A DNA stretch of 64,000 bases from Ascochyta rabiei (GCF_004011695.2 NC_082409.1:1860001-1924000); one strand, 5' to 3'. Positions 30,858-44,071 are shown, numbered from the stretch's first letter. A program made the numbers and translations. Notes: generated by a model from the sequence alone, not told the origin.

Positions 30858-31676
30858 GTTGGGAAAGCATTTCGTTTGATCGCGTGTTGATTCTTGTTGT
30901 TGATTAGAGACATCGCCTCTGTCGAGAATTCCATTGTTGTCTTTAAATAGTAGTTTTGCTGAGTTACTGTATACATCAACAGACTCTAACATTTTCAAAA
31001 AAGACCTCGTGCTCTCACTGCGCCTTCACGGATCACATGAACGAGCTGGCATGTCGGCTGGCTATAGAGAAAATTTCGGCCGGCCATTAGATCCTCCTGT
31101 TTCGGCTAAAGAGAAAAAAATTACCAACAGAAATAGGTTTAAGCTCGGCTATACTTTTTTTTTTGGCTATATACAGTTCTTAGCTACTTGTATCTAACTC
31201 TGTTATATAAGAAAGTTTGTTAATAAAATAGTTAACGTACCCTACAGACGAGTGGAACACTAAGCGAGTGGAACACTCCATAATACTACTAAAGACTACG
31301 ATAATAACAACTCTTTATCTTAACAACCACCCTATGGAATTAACGTACCCCACAGGCAAGTAGAACACTAAGCAAGTAAAACACTCTAAAAACACCAAAC
31401 ACCAACTTTTCATAGTTAGAGAAAGGTTAATTTCTATCAATTTTTTATCCTAATATTACGAACATGCCTTTCTAACATCTATTTCTAGCGTCTGTTTTAT
31501 AGTGTAGGCGCTAGAACAGGCGCGCTAGCTATTATAAGCTAAACAGAGTAGTTATCTAGTCTTAGTTAAGATAAAATCTCTGTAATAGACTGTGCGCTTA
31601 AAGATTTAGACTAGTTAAAGGTATAATAAACAGAGAACTTCTAGCTATAGCTATTACCTGCCTAGTAATTACTATA
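30858..31676. other. Gene/AT-rich compartment boundary
   Basis: To about 31,080 the sequence is ordinary 3' flank. From there CA/TG dinucleotides drop out and A+T rises sharply. It contains the pair of 45-bp transposon-end-like repeats at 31,235 and 31,343. No gene seen. Confidence 0.7.
31235..31387. repeat. Two 45-bp direct copies of a pogo-type terminal repeat
   Basis: Copies at 31,235-31,279 and 31,343-31,387, each preceded by TA and starting ACGTACCC. The layout (ACGTAC, CTACAG, then two RAGYGGA-like motifs separated by 15 bp) parallels the ends of the 1,863-bp element, but with GTGGAACACT in place of GCGGATTAAAC. Probably the ends of a related, otherwise absent family, or two nested solo ends. 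Confidence 0.6.
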
Positions 31677-32237
31677 ACGTACTCTACAGGTAAGCGGATT
31701 AAACAGGTAAGCAGATTACTCTGCTAAGACCACACTAAACCTCTACCTTACTACGCAATGCCTTAATAACAACATTAATCTACGCCCTTAAGAGAAGCTG
31801 TAATACAGCTTACGCTCTAGGTAATTAAATAAGACGTAATACTTACCCTATAACGCACTATAGCTATATATAACACACCTTACAGTATACTATATACTTA
31901 ATATATAGGATAACCTATATAAGCTAATTATACGCTAGTTTAATAGATTATAGACTAGACTAAGAAGGACGTAATTACTAAGTATATCCTTAAGCTAGAT
32001 ATATTAGGATTTACTTCTTAGCTAGCTACTATAGCTAATATAGCTAATTCTTTATATACTAAGTATAATATAGGCTATGTTAGTATAAACTAGCCTAATA
32101 CGTTTATTAAGTACTACCCTAACCTTAAAGTAAGGTTTAATTGTAAGTATAACTATAAGAAAGCCCTCTATAAGAATCTAGACATTATTAGGGGCTAGTT
32201 TAGGCTTATAGTAAATGTTAAAGCTAAGTATAATATC

Positions 32238-32392
32238 TATTATAAACTAGCCTTAGGGTAGGATGTAATAAGGGTTAATATAGTATTATATCTCTTATAG
32301 AGGTAACACGTTACGTATCCTTCTAATATGTCTATAGGGCACGTAACTATCCTGTCTTACTTAAGGCTTAGATAAGGTCTAAGCCTATAATA
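32238..32392 (-). repeat. LTR of gypsy family 1 (3' LTR in coding sense)
   Basis: 155 bp, same length as its partner at 39,283-39,437. Starts TATTATA (TG decayed to TA) and ends CCTATAATA. Confidence 0.9.
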
Positions 32393-33019
32393 TACCTTCT
32401 TTCTCTATCTCCTCTAGGCTGTATATACTGTTATTAGGTCCTTTTTATATTTAGCGTAGCGTAGAAGATACTAGTAGTAGGTAAACTCTAGAGCTAGTTG
32501 TAGTTACGTAAGGGTCTAGCTCTTAGTAGTTAGCTACTTATCTAGTCTGTAGTTTACCTAGGGTAGTCCCTATATACACCTAGGTTGTTTTTATTTTACC
32601 TAGTACACCTACCTAAGTTAGACACTATACTACTCTATACTTCTACCTAACCTACCTATAATATACTTACCTAATTTTTTATACGTGTCTTTACCCTACC
32701 TACTATATCTATTATTACCTCTAGTTATAGCTATTAGGCTACTAGCTAAGAAGCTAGTAGTTCTTCTAGAGGGGGTAGTTGTAGTCTGCTATAGTCCCTT
32801 CCCTCTGCCTATAATATACCTCTAGTATATCTTATCTATAGTTTCTAATTTAGTTATAGAGCCTAACTATATATATAGAAAGCTTACTACTATTATATAG
32901 ATAACTATAAAGTTAAGGGTAACTTAGATAATAAGAACCTAGTCTCTGTCTCTGCTAGCGCTGTTCTATACTACCTCTACTACCTTCTTACTATCTTTAC
33001 TAGTTAGTCTTATAAATGC

Positions 33020-34040
33020 CTACGTCTATTATAAGTCTACTTACTTGCTAATTTCTTCTACAGCTAACTATGTTCTAGGCGCTAGTAAGATCTATTATAC
33101 CTACGCTAAGTATAAGTATATCTACGTCTATAATAACAACCTCTTTATTATAAACGCTAAGCTCTACTATACCTAGTGTAATTTTAAGTAGTATATTAAT
33201 ATATATATTTCTGTTCTAGCCCCTTATTTCTAACTAATAGTAGCTAAGGTATTAGCCTATACTAGTAACGCCTATATTAAGATACCTAGTACCTAAGGTA
33301 TAGGTAGTAACAAGGCTAACTAGAGGCGTTAGCCTGTGTTCTACTATAAGTTACCTTCTTATTACTACTATAGGTGTTTCTTTCTAATATAATATTTTTA
33401 CTAGGTACCTACTATAAGCACTAGTAGGTGTATAAGACTGTGCTTAACCTAGCCCTAGCTAACCCTACGCTAGTAAAGCAGTTAACCTCTGCTTATACTG
33501 CCTATTCCTCTACTAAGCCTAGTACTTAGGTTACTCTACCTACTATGCTGTTGTCTAGGCGTTATAGCAGTAACTAACTAGACACCTACCTCTAATAGTT
33601 TATAGCTACTATAGAGTTAGCCTTCTAGTTCTAGACTAAGCGTATAAACTATATAGAGGTAGTCTAGGCCTATACTACTATAAGAACTTCTATCTATATT
33701 AGGTATATAGCTAACTAGATCTAAAGAACACTATTAACTAAGTTAAGCACCTACTTACTACGCCCTACTACTACCTAGAGTACGCCCTATTATCCTACTT
33801 ATCCTACTACTACTACTCTAACTCCTCTAATAAGCGCTGCTTGTCTGTCTGCTAGCTCTACGTACTACCTTACTACTACTACTCTCCCTTCTCTATAGAG
33901 TTACCTACGCCTCTATGCTAGTGCTGCTCTCTCTCCCTTATAAGGTCCCCTACGCCCTCTTACTATTACTACTTCTTCTCCTCTATAGAGCTGCACGCGT
34001 ATACCTACTATTACTACTTACCTTCCTCTATAGAGCTATA
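33020..34040 (+). pseudogene. Antisense open-frame relic inside gypsy family 1
   Basis: Runs opposite to gag-pol, downstream of integrase. From about 33,460 a frame stays open for nearly 200 codons, interrupted only by TAA/TAG and never TGA, as expected if these were CAA/CAG/TGG before RIP. It includes short stretches such as TLPTMLLSRRYSS and LLTKLSTYLLRPTTT, and ends in a Thr/Pro/Tyr-rich tail. Upstream (33,080-33,240) a block with many Tyr codons at CxxC-like spacing could be a decayed Cys-rich finger (TGC to TAC is a RIP change). Not identified; possibly an accessory antisense gene of the retrotransposon. Confidence 0.4.
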
Positions 34041-37000
34041 TATACCTAACTATAACTTTAAGAAAATATTATAGTTAATATATAGTAGTACTATTAAGGT
34101 AGATATAGAGGGTGGCAATAATAACTATAAGGTTAACTACTACTGCTACAACGTGTAAAACTAGGCTCTAGACACAGCTACTACTACCTGTTATTCCCTA
34201 TCTATAAATAATAACATCTTTTTTAAGTTTTAAGGCTTACTACTAGTTACTAGGTAGTAGATATGTAAGGTAGTAGTATACTGTTACTATAAGGTCTCTA
34301 AGCTCTTCTATACTAGGCCTTATACTCTATATAGTATCTTCTAATAGAACTCTATAAGGGTTATTATAAATAATAAAAGTTTCTTCTTCTCTATATCTAC
34401 TTCTTATATACTATATATATTACTATAAAGGCCTTCTAGGCCTTTATATTCTATAACACTTCTAGTAGTTTCTATATTAGTTTTATATATCTCTTCTATT
34501 TTACTAGAACCTATAACTTATTCTACCTATAAGCCCTCTTTTCTTTTAGAATAGACTCTACCTTCTATTTAGCTAGGGTTAGGTTGTCCTCCTCTAGAAT
34601 AACTAGCAGGCCTAGTCTACTTTCCTATAGGCGCTATGTTAGTAACAGGTTAGAAGCTATATATTCTAGTAGGTTAACATATACTATCTTATAGAGGTTA
34701 CCTAATAAATCTAAAGTAACTATTAGAGGGGTAGGAAATATAACTACTGTATACTAGGCTTATAACTAGTTAAGCTTCTAGCTTAGCCTATTAGTTTTTA
34801 TATTATAGAGGGAAAACTACACTCTATCTTCTATATAGTACTACTCTATAGGCTAATAGCTATAGTCTATTACGTTCTAGGTATATTATTATACTTATAC
34901 TATAGCTACCTAGGTAAGCTCTATACCTTACTAGAGGTAGTCTAGAAAATAGACTACCTATCCCTGTAGTGTGTTCTAGCTAATAGTTAGTAGTACTATT
35001 ATCTGCAGAAGGTCTATATTATAACTGTAGAGAAGTAGGTTAGAACTAACCCTAGTAACTAAAGAGTTATAATTATTAAGTGCTAGTTAGTAGGCTAAAA
35101 GATAGTTAGGCTAGTTTTTCTATTTAAAGTTAACTATAACCTATAGGACTACCTACACCTCTTAGTTAGCACGCTCTATTCCTCTATCTGTCTAGAGGTA
35201 GTAGGCTGTAGAGAGTAGCTAGTCTACCCCTATAAGGCTATACAGTATTATCTAAAAATGTCCTAGCTAGTCTAAGCTATAGTCTAAGTATATAGAGCTA
35301 GAAAAGCCTTAGAACTACTACTACATGTTATAGAAGACCTTAGCGCAATATTCTATAGTTATAGAAGTTATTACCTTAAGCTATATATACTTAGAGAAGT
35401 AATCTATAATAACTAAGAGATAGCGAAGTGTATTCTTATAAGCCTAAGAGAGGTAAACTATAAAGTCTATAGAAATCTAGAACTAAAAACAGTTAGTAAT
35501 AGATAATAGCTAGAGTAAGCCTTACTATTAGCGCTATAATATATATGTACTAAAATAGTAGTAGTTATAGATATAACACTAAATATCCTATAATATCCTC
35601 TTTTAGTAGAAGTTACGTCTAATAATATAGAACGTAGCGTTAGTACCTAGATAGCCTATTAGGTTAGATTTATATACCCTTTAGATTATTATAGTTATAA
35701 GTAGCTTCTAATATAGAACCTACGTAACCCTATACTATAGTAGCGTGCTATAAGCACTAAGTATATAATCTATAATTTACTAAGTAGTCTTAGCCTTAGA
35801 AGAGAACTAGTAGGCCCTATTATAGATAGTAGATAGGCGCACTATATACTCTATATCCTGCTAAATACCTTTATTCTATAGTAATTATATATATATATTA
35901 ATAAAAAGTAGAGGTATACTAGAGCCTAGTGTACTAATTACTAATACTAAAACTAGGGTTATTATCCTATAGACCCCCCCTAACCTTCTATTATAGTCCT
36001 GTTCCTAGTAGCTTAGCGTATTAGGTTAGGCTGCTAGGCGTTCTAGACAGAAGCAAAGGTAGAAACAGAACTTTAACAGCTTCTCTGCCTATTAGTGCTA
36101 CCTCTTACTTAGCCTGCGCGCTATTATAAAGTACTAGAGGTTCTTATAGTTAGTTAGGATAGAAAATAGCCTAGTAATAGACCCTAATTTAGCTACCTAG
36201 ACCTCTAGGCACTTTATAACAGTAGTTAACTTCTTATTATAGATAGTGTAGTTCTGTTATTCTATTATAAGTATAGTAGAGTAGTACGCTACTAGGTAAA
36301 GCACCTTCCTATACTATTAAGAAAGGCAGCTACCTAGCGCCTTACTAGAGTAGTCTACCTCTAATAGTGTTTCTTACTTAGGTTTCTACTAGGCTAGGAC
36401 TAGTTCTGTTATAAATGCGTTCTTTAGCTAGTAGAACGCTGCATCCTTCTCCTACCCCTACCTAAATAGGATATCCTTCCCTATAAGTTAATTAAGTAGA
36501 GCAGTAATATTAGAGAAGGCTAGAATAAAGTTCTAGTAGAAGTTAGTAAACCTTAGGAAACTGCAGACTCTACGTAAAGACTGTAGAGCTTCCTAATTAT
36601 AGATTACCTTAACCTTCTTAGAATTAGAACAAACGTCCTTTCTAGCTTCTATAATATATCTTAGGTAGTATACTTCCTTTATTATAAATACGCACTTCTT
36701 AGAATCTAAATACAGCCCTATATTACGTAGAAGCGTAAGAACTCTACTAACCTTCTCTAGGTAGTCTGTCCTAGACCTACTACTGTAAATAAGAATATTA
36801 TTTAGGTATACAGTAGCATAATTACCTAATATCTCCTAAAGCGCGCTGTTAATGTAACGCTAGAAGGACACTAGTACTCTAGCTAGGCTAAACAGATAGA
36901 CTAGCTACTTAAAGAGCCTAAAACAGGTATAGAATGTAGTAAGGTGCTTATCTCCTTCTATAACACAAATCTAGTAAAATACTAAATAGATATTAACCTT

Positions 37001-39282
37001 AGAGAACTAGCAGGCACCCCCTAGTATACGTAAGGTTTCCTTAATAAGAGGAAGTAGGTACTAATTAGTAATTATAATACTATTAAGTGCGTAATAGTCT
37101 ATGCACATACGCTACCTACTAGAGAACTTCTTAACTAGTAGGACTAGGGCCCCTACTAGGGAAGAGGAGGCGTAGATCTACCCCTTATCTATTAGTACTA
37201 ACACCTATTTCTATAGCTTAAGTAGCTAGTCCCTTAGCATGTTATATAGAGGGCCCTAGAGTAGAAGCTTCTTCTTTTTAGACTAGTTACGTTATAACTA
37301 TATATAGTAATCTATCTAGCCCCTATATAGAGAAAGGCTAGAGGCCTTACTCTTATTAAATAGGTCCTAAAACTAGACTAACTTAGAGGGAAGAGGGTCT
37401 GCCTCCTCTGCTGTCCCTTACGCTCCTAGAGATTAAACTAAGAGGATCTTAGTAATGTTATAGAGGCTTATAGAGACAAACTAGTTCCTAGGCAGGCACT
37501 TCTAGAGCCTATTAGCTAGGGTCTTATTAAACTTAGTTACTAATAGAAGAGCTACGTAAACGTTTGCTATACACTATAAGGATTTATAGATAATAAGGTT
37601 CTCTACCTATTATATCCTTAGTATGCCCTTTTCTACGTCTAACACTACACCCTCTTATTAGAGCTAGGGTTTCCCTAAAATAACATCTTAGCTTAGACCT
37701 AGTACTACGTAGACTACTACCTATAAGTACTACCTATCTAAGTTATACCTAAACAGAACTAAACAGGAGATTATAGACTTTCTACTAGTGCCTACTACTT
37801 ACGCTAAGCGTTATAGCAGTACCTTAGTAAAGTCTCCTTCTAAGTATATAGTAAAGTTATTACTTACTATACTAAAGTATTTACACTCTAAGTCTACTAG
37901 CATATTAGCCTAAATTGCCCTATTAATAAATAATAGAACGTAGAATAGAGGCTTGTCTATAGAGTCTATAATAGCTTCTCTAGCAGCCTATAATACCCCT
38001 ATACTAGTAGTCTCCTCTACTACTTCTAACTTAGACTTATATTAGAAGTAGCTAGTTTCCCCTATATAAACTAGCTCTTTCTTACCTAAGATTATTACTA
38101 CCTATACTGTAGTTACTACTATATTAGTATAATTCTAGTAAATATATCCTTCTTTACTATAATAGGTATATAGGTTAGCCTTCTAGTGTTACTAAAATAC
38201 CTTATTAGGTACCTACGTAGCCTAGTTAGGAGCAGACTACTTCTAACCTCTATACTTAGCACTGCTGCTACTATAAACTATAGACATAACTATTATCTTA
38301 ATATTACTATTCTTATTACACTTAGGTAGTGCCTAGGTAGAAGTGTAGTGTAGCTAGTTTTCTATAGCTATAGTCTTAATATCTATAGTAATAGACTTAT
38401 ATTCTATAATAGCTATATTATAATCTATATAAGTTACTCCTTAGTTTATTACTATATTATAGATATTTGCGTTTAGAGCCTAGTAGAGCTTTAATAGGCA
38501 TTATTCTCTGTCCTAGTAGAGGCTGCTACTTTGCACTAGTAGCTGCTTAAACTAGATAAAAAAGTCTAAGAACTACTAGTTAGGACCTTAACAGACGCTT
38601 TCTAGCTTTACCTAGGCCTGTTCCTAGCTGTAGTAATTGCTGTAGCAGAATTCTAGGTATGCTAGGAAGTCCTCTAGGCTCTACACACCTTAGGTACCTC
38701 TAATCTTATAGAATAGAGCTATATCTTATTATATAGACGTACTAAGCTAGAACTATATAAAGGTAAATATGTTCTATAGCCTACTAATAAAGAATATGTC
38801 TACCTATAGCTTATATTCTATTATAACCTACTACGCCTTAAATAAGGATTTATTCCTAGTAAAGGCCTTACCTATAGAAAGAGGTTTTCTATAGGCTATA
38901 GACGTCTACATAGAGGTATATAGGCCTAAGGTAGATACTAAAAATAGTGCTTTATAAGGTAGGTTAGAGGCTAAGGTAGACGTTAATAGGCATAGCGTTA
39001 CTTCTAAGAAGGATAATAGAACTATAGACGCAGGTCTAGTATAGGCGTTAGCTATTTATACTAGAGACTCTATAAATACGCATATATTAGAGTTATTACG
39101 CTTAAGTAATACTATACGCTTATTAGTAGCTAATAAGGCTTACTATAAGTTTATTATAAACTATAATATCTAGGCTATAAATTTCTAAAGGGTTAAGAGA
39201 ACAGATTTATCTAAGAGGTTATTCTAGGAGTTAGCTGACATAGTATAAGTGCTAGCTGTTCTTCTAGAAGAAGAGCTATAAA

Positions 39283-39437
39283 TGTTATAGACTAGCCTTA
39301 GAGTAGAATGTAATAAGGGTTAATATAGTATTATATCTCTTATAGAGGTAATATATTACGTATCCTTCTAATATATCTATAGAGCATGTAACTATTCTAT
39401 CTTACTTAAGGCTTAGATAAGGTCTAAGCCTATAATA
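39283..39437 (-). repeat. LTR of gypsy family 1 (5' LTR in coding sense)
   Basis: 155 bp, begins TGTTATAG with the TG preserved. Differences from the other LTR look like RIP transitions. Confidence 0.9.
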
Positions 39438-40597
39438 GTATCTAGAATAATAATATATATACCTTTAATAAGATAGGCTTAATAATAGGCTAGATATTAA
39501 TAGGAGTAGTTATTATAGGCTTAAAGTGTTAAAGATAGCTAAAGGTAGTATAGTAGGGTAACTATAAGTAGATAATAGTTATATAAGGTATTAATAGTAT
39601 AGAGTAGGCTATTCTACCCTTTATTATCTTTAAAGGCTGTAACTACCTCTCTACCTAGTATAAAGAGGATAATCTGCCCTATAATTAGGTTATTAGAGTC
39701 TCTAAGAATAGATAGACTACTAATAAGCTTAGTCTAAACTAGTTAAAGCACTTTAATGCCTATATAAAGACGCGCACCTAAAAAGTATACTAGCTACTTC
39801 TTATTAATAGCTATAAGAGCTATAACTTCCTTAACTTCTAATAATACTATAAGAAAGTAAAGATTATTACACTATATATACCTCTATACTTATTATACCT
39901 CTTATAGCTACTAGATATAGGCTATTTTACTCCTTTAAAGAAGGTATATAAGTACTAAGCTAAGGATCTTATATATAACTATATTACTTATATTACTAAA
40001 ACTAAGTTTCTACTATACTCTATAGGCGCCTATAAGGAGATATTTACTTCTAGTAATATCTAAGAAGGCTTTTAAGGCGCTAGAATAGTCCCCTTTAACC
40101 TAGAACAGGTTATAATAGGTCTTAATGTCTGCCTACGTACCCTACTGCTACCTCCTATAGAAGATACTCCCTAGTAGTTCTAAACCCTAAGTAATACCCT
40201 ACAATTAGGATTATAATTAACACTAGTTTAAGAGAGGATTTAAAGGCATGCAAGTAGATTAATAACTTTAATAGTTAAGGCCTTTAAAAAGCTTACTAAA
40301 GGTGTAGCTATTATTGTATATAAGCTAGTATTAGCTAAAAAGAAGATTACTAGGCTTTAAATAGTAAATAAGGCTGCTATATAATGTAAATTAAATAAAA
40401 GAAAGTAGTTATAGGAGAAGGGGGTCCTAATAGCTAAGGAAGGCCTTTAATTAACTACCCTAACTAAGTTTAGGGCGTGTAGTAATAGTAAGAAGGTAAA
40501 GAAGTAAGTGCGTGCTAAAGGAGAGGAAGTAACCTAAAGATACTGTATAAAGTACTATAATATTAGACATAACTTATATATATATAAGAAGGCTATA

Positions 40598-42460
40598 ACG
40601 TACTCTACAGGTAAGCGAATTAAACAGGTAAGCAGATCACTCTGCTAAGACCACACTAAATTTCTACCCTATTATAGCTTATATTAGCCCACTTTAGCCT
40701 TATATACAGTAGTGCAGTACATAATATTATTTAGAAACATCTTCTACAGCCTTCTTACATGTACGCAAGTTATGTCTAATATTGTAGCACTTTGTACAGC
40801 GTCTTTAGGTTACTTCCCCTCCTTTAGCACGCACTCGCTTCTTTGCCTTCTTACTATTACTACGCGCCCTAAACTTAGTTAGAGTAGTTAATTAAAGGCC
40901 TTCCTTAGCTGTTAGGACTTCTTTCTACTGTAATTGTTTTCTTTTATGCGATTTACGTTGCGTAGCAGCCTTATTTACTGCTCAAAGCCTAGTAATCTCC
41001 CTTTAAGCTAACACTAGCTTATGCGCTACTATAGCTGCGCCTTTAGTAAGCTTTTTAAAGGCCTTAACTATTAAAGTTAGTAAGCTGCTTGCATGCCTTT
41101 AAATCCTCTCTTAAACCAGTGTTAATTGCGACCCTAATTGCAGGGTAGTGCTTAGGGTTTAGGACTGCTAGGGCTTATCTTCTACAGTAGGTAGCGGTAG
41201 AGTACGTAGGCGGACATTAAGACCTATTATAACCCGTTCTAGGTTAAGAGGGACTATTCTAGCGCCTTAGAAGCCTCCTTAGATATTGCTAGAAGTAAAT
41301 GTCTCCTTATAGGCGTCTATAAAGTATAGTAGGAACTTGGTTTTAGTAATATAAGTAATGTAGTTGTATATAAGATTCTTAGCTTAGCGCCTATATACCT
41401 TCTTTAGAGGGGCAAAATAACCTATATCTAGTAGTTGTAAGAGGTAAGATAAGTATAGAGGCATACACAGTATAACAATCTTTACTTCCTTATAGTATTG
41501 TTAGAAGTTAAGGGAGTTATAGCTCTTATAGCTGTTAATAAGGAGTAGCTAGTGTACTCCTTAGGTGCGCGTCTTTGTATAGGCATTAAAGTGCTTTAAC
41601 TAGTCTAGACTAAGCTTATTAGTAGTCTATCTGTTCTTAGAGACTCTAATAACCTAGTTATAGGGCAGATTGTCCTCTTTATACTAGGTAGAGAGGTGGT
41701 TACGGCCTTTAAAGATAATAAAGGGTGGAATAGCCTACCCTATGCCATTAATACCCTATATAACCGTTGTCCACTCTTAATTACCCTGCTACACTGCCTT
41801 TAGCTGTCCTTAACGCTCTAAGCCTATAATAACTGCTCCTGTTAATATCTAGCCTATTATAAAGCCTGTCTTATTAAAGTTGTACGTGTTATTGTCCTAG
41901 ATGCTATACTTAGCTTTAACATTTGCTATAAGCCTAAACCAGCCCCTAATAATCTCTAGATTCTTATAGAGGGCTCTCTTGTTGTTATACTTGCAATTAA
42001 ACCTTACTTTAAGGTTAGGGCGGCGCTTAACAAACGTGTTAGGCTAGTTTATGCTAACATAGCCTATATTACGCTTAGCACGCAAAGAATTAGCTATATT
42101 AGCTACAGCAGCCAGCTAAGGAGTAAATCCTTATGCATCTAGCTTAAGGATGTACTTAGTAATTACGTCCTCCTTAGTCTGGTCTATAATCTGTTAAACT
42201 GGCGTACAATTAGCTTGTGTAGGTTGTCCTGTGTATTGAGCGTGTAGTGTACTATAAGGCGCGTTATATATAGCTGCAGCGCGTTACACAGTAAGCGTTA
42301 CGTCTTGTTTAATTGCCTAGAGCGCAAGCTATATTACAGCTTCTCTTAAGGGCGTAGATTAATGTTGTTGTTAAGGCATTGCGTGGTAAGGTGGAGGTTT
42401 AGTGTGGTCTTAGCAGAGTAATCCGCTCACCCGTTTAATCCGCTCACCTGTAGAGTACGT
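40598..42460 (-). mobile_element. pogo/Fot1 element, copy B (1,863 bp), nested in copy A
   Basis: TA duplications at 40,596-40,597 and 42,461-42,462. Terminal inverted repeats of about 64 bp begin ACGTACTCTACAGGT and contain an internal GCGGATTA direct repeat. Transposase lies on the minus strand. This is the least RIP-mutated copy: it keeps many CA/TG steps, and blocks of the DDE transposase are readable (NFNKTGF, LRTAKGSVAG, FKGRNHLSTWYKEDNLPYN, LLLINSYKSYN, LQLLDIGYFAPLKKVYRR). Still interrupted by stops. Size and domain order fit the Fot1/pogo group; the 1.86-kb length resembles the Molly element reported in Parastagonospora nodorum, but identity is unchecked. Confidence 0.93.
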
Positions 42461-42611
42461 TAGAAGATATTTCTAAATAATATTATATCCTATACTACTG
42501 TATATAAGGCTAAAGTAGGCTAATATAAGCTATAATAGGGTATAGGTTTAGTGTAGTCTTAGTAGAGTAATCTACTTACCTATTTAATCTACTTACCTGT
42601 AGAGTACGTTA

Positions 42612-44071
42612 CAGCTATTACTTTATTATAAATACACCCTATTATAACTAGCTATACTAACCTCCTATACCTAGACAAAATTAACTAAGTAATAGCTTAA
42701 CCTACCCCTATAAAATTAACTAAGTAATAGCTTAAACCTATACCTAATATAAACACTATATTAATAAAGTAACAGCTCTCTCCTTAGGCCTATAGATACC
42801 TACTGCCTTAGTAAAGTAGTAGGTCTATATCCCTAGCTATATCCTATAAAATAAACTAAGTAATAGCTTAAACACCTCTAGTAGTCTACTACTAGTAATA
42901 GTAATAGATAAACAAATAACAATACAAAGACTATCTACTATAATAGTAATAGCTAGCTAGTAATAGACAATAATTAATAAACGCTAGAACTACCTACTTA
43001 TAGGATAGTTCTATACAACCCTAATTTAATAGAGTAATAGCTCTTCTTAATAACCTAGGGTATAGGCCCTTACTATTAGACTATAAATATATATTTACTA
43101 TCCCTTTAAACAAACATACTTCTTAAATTACTAGAGTAGCTGAACTACTCTTGTTTTATATAGTTTTAGACTTACACACAACGTTAAACTTATTGATTAA
43201 TTAATTAATTAACACTCTAAAAGCTTACTAAAAATCACAAACATTATAATTCCTTAATTTTATTAATTACCTTATTATTAGGACTTCTACTAAGGTAAAT
43301 GGTAACCTACTAGTATATTTTACAACCTACTAGCAGATTCTATTAACCCTAGTAGAACCTTTCTTTACTTACCTTTACTTTTACGTATAGAGAGTATAGG
43401 CCTTACTACTATAAGTAGGTCTCTTTCTCTACTCTCTTATAGCTTATTATCTACTATTTTATTTACTCCTCTTTTAAATCTATTAGTTTACTAGATTACC
43501 TCTTATAAACTTATAAAGTCTGCCTTATATAATAGTAAGCCTAACAGCTAAAAAATTTAGCTTTCTCTTAGACTTCTACCTTTATTAAGCTAGTAGTTAG
43601 CTACTACTACTTAAGGTTATACTAAAGTTTTCGTCTTATATACTATCTCTTTACTAAGTATTAGCTCTATTTAGAGTTCTTTTCTTAGTCTCTACCCTTA
43701 ACTAGCGTAGGTAGTAAGTGCCTGTTTTTAAGTATAAATTAGCCTTCCCTACACGTCTTCTAAGTACAAATTACCTATCTTTAACATTTAGTAGGCTAAA
43801 TTGTTAATTTTATTTTTTTATTTTTTTTTAATTTTTTTTCCTCTAGAGTACTAGCCTTTCGTTTTACCCCCTTACTAAGTAACACCTTTTAAGTAGTCTA
43901 GCGCCTTTCTTTAGCACCTTTTAAGTAGTCTAGCGCCTATTTTTTAATCTACTAGTGCCTTCTAAGAGGTCTAGCGCCCCTAAGTATCCTCTACCCCTTT
44001 ATTTTAAAAATACTTACTTCTTTATCTTTAACTAACACATAGCTCTTTTACTAAAATTTATCTTTTACTTA
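42612..44071. other. Unassigned AT-rich segment
   Basis: RIP-like composition but no match to the other families here. It contains three copies of a TTAACTAAGTAATAGCTTA string (about 42,685-42,740 and 42,850) and a roughly 33-bp tandem repeat ending TCTAGCGCC (about 43,886-43,978). Probably remnants of other repeats. Confidence 0.4.

Larger units (their letters stand above)
32238..39437 (-). mobile_element. Ty3/gypsy LTR retrotransposon, family 1 (7,200 bp), inserted in pogo copy A
   Basis: Two 155-bp LTRs (32,238-32,392 and 39,283-39,437) and a 5-bp target duplication (32,233-32,237 ATATC; 39,438-39,442 GTATC; ancestral GCATC as in copy B). Coding runs on the minus strand: gag region about 39,200-38,000; reverse transcriptase about 37,300-36,600 (MCIDYYALNSIIITN, RT box decayed from YLDD to YLNN); RNase H about 36,400-35,800; integrase about 35,700-34,700 (SIDFIVYLPQAYKNTLRYLL-like block). 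Between integrase and the 3' LTR, the opposite strand carries a separate open-frame relic. RIP stops throughout; inactive. Confidence 0.92.
31677..42609 (+). mobile_element. pogo/Fot1 (Tc1-mariner) element, copy A, split by two later insertions
   Basis: TA target duplications flank it (31,675-31,676 and 42,610-42,611) and the ends are inverted (ACGTACTCTACAGGTAAGCG). The element's own sequence lies at 31,677-32,237, 39,443-40,597 and 42,463-42,609. Removing the gypsy insertion with one 5-bp duplication (7,205 bp) and copy B with one TA (1,865 bp) leaves exactly 1,863 bp. Coding strand is plus. Transposase motifs are visible through RIP stops when compared with copy B: a YNFNKTGF-like DDE block, FKGRNHLSTWYKEDNLP and a C-terminal LQLLDIGYFAPLK. 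Heavily RIP-mutated and dead. Confidence 0.93.
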
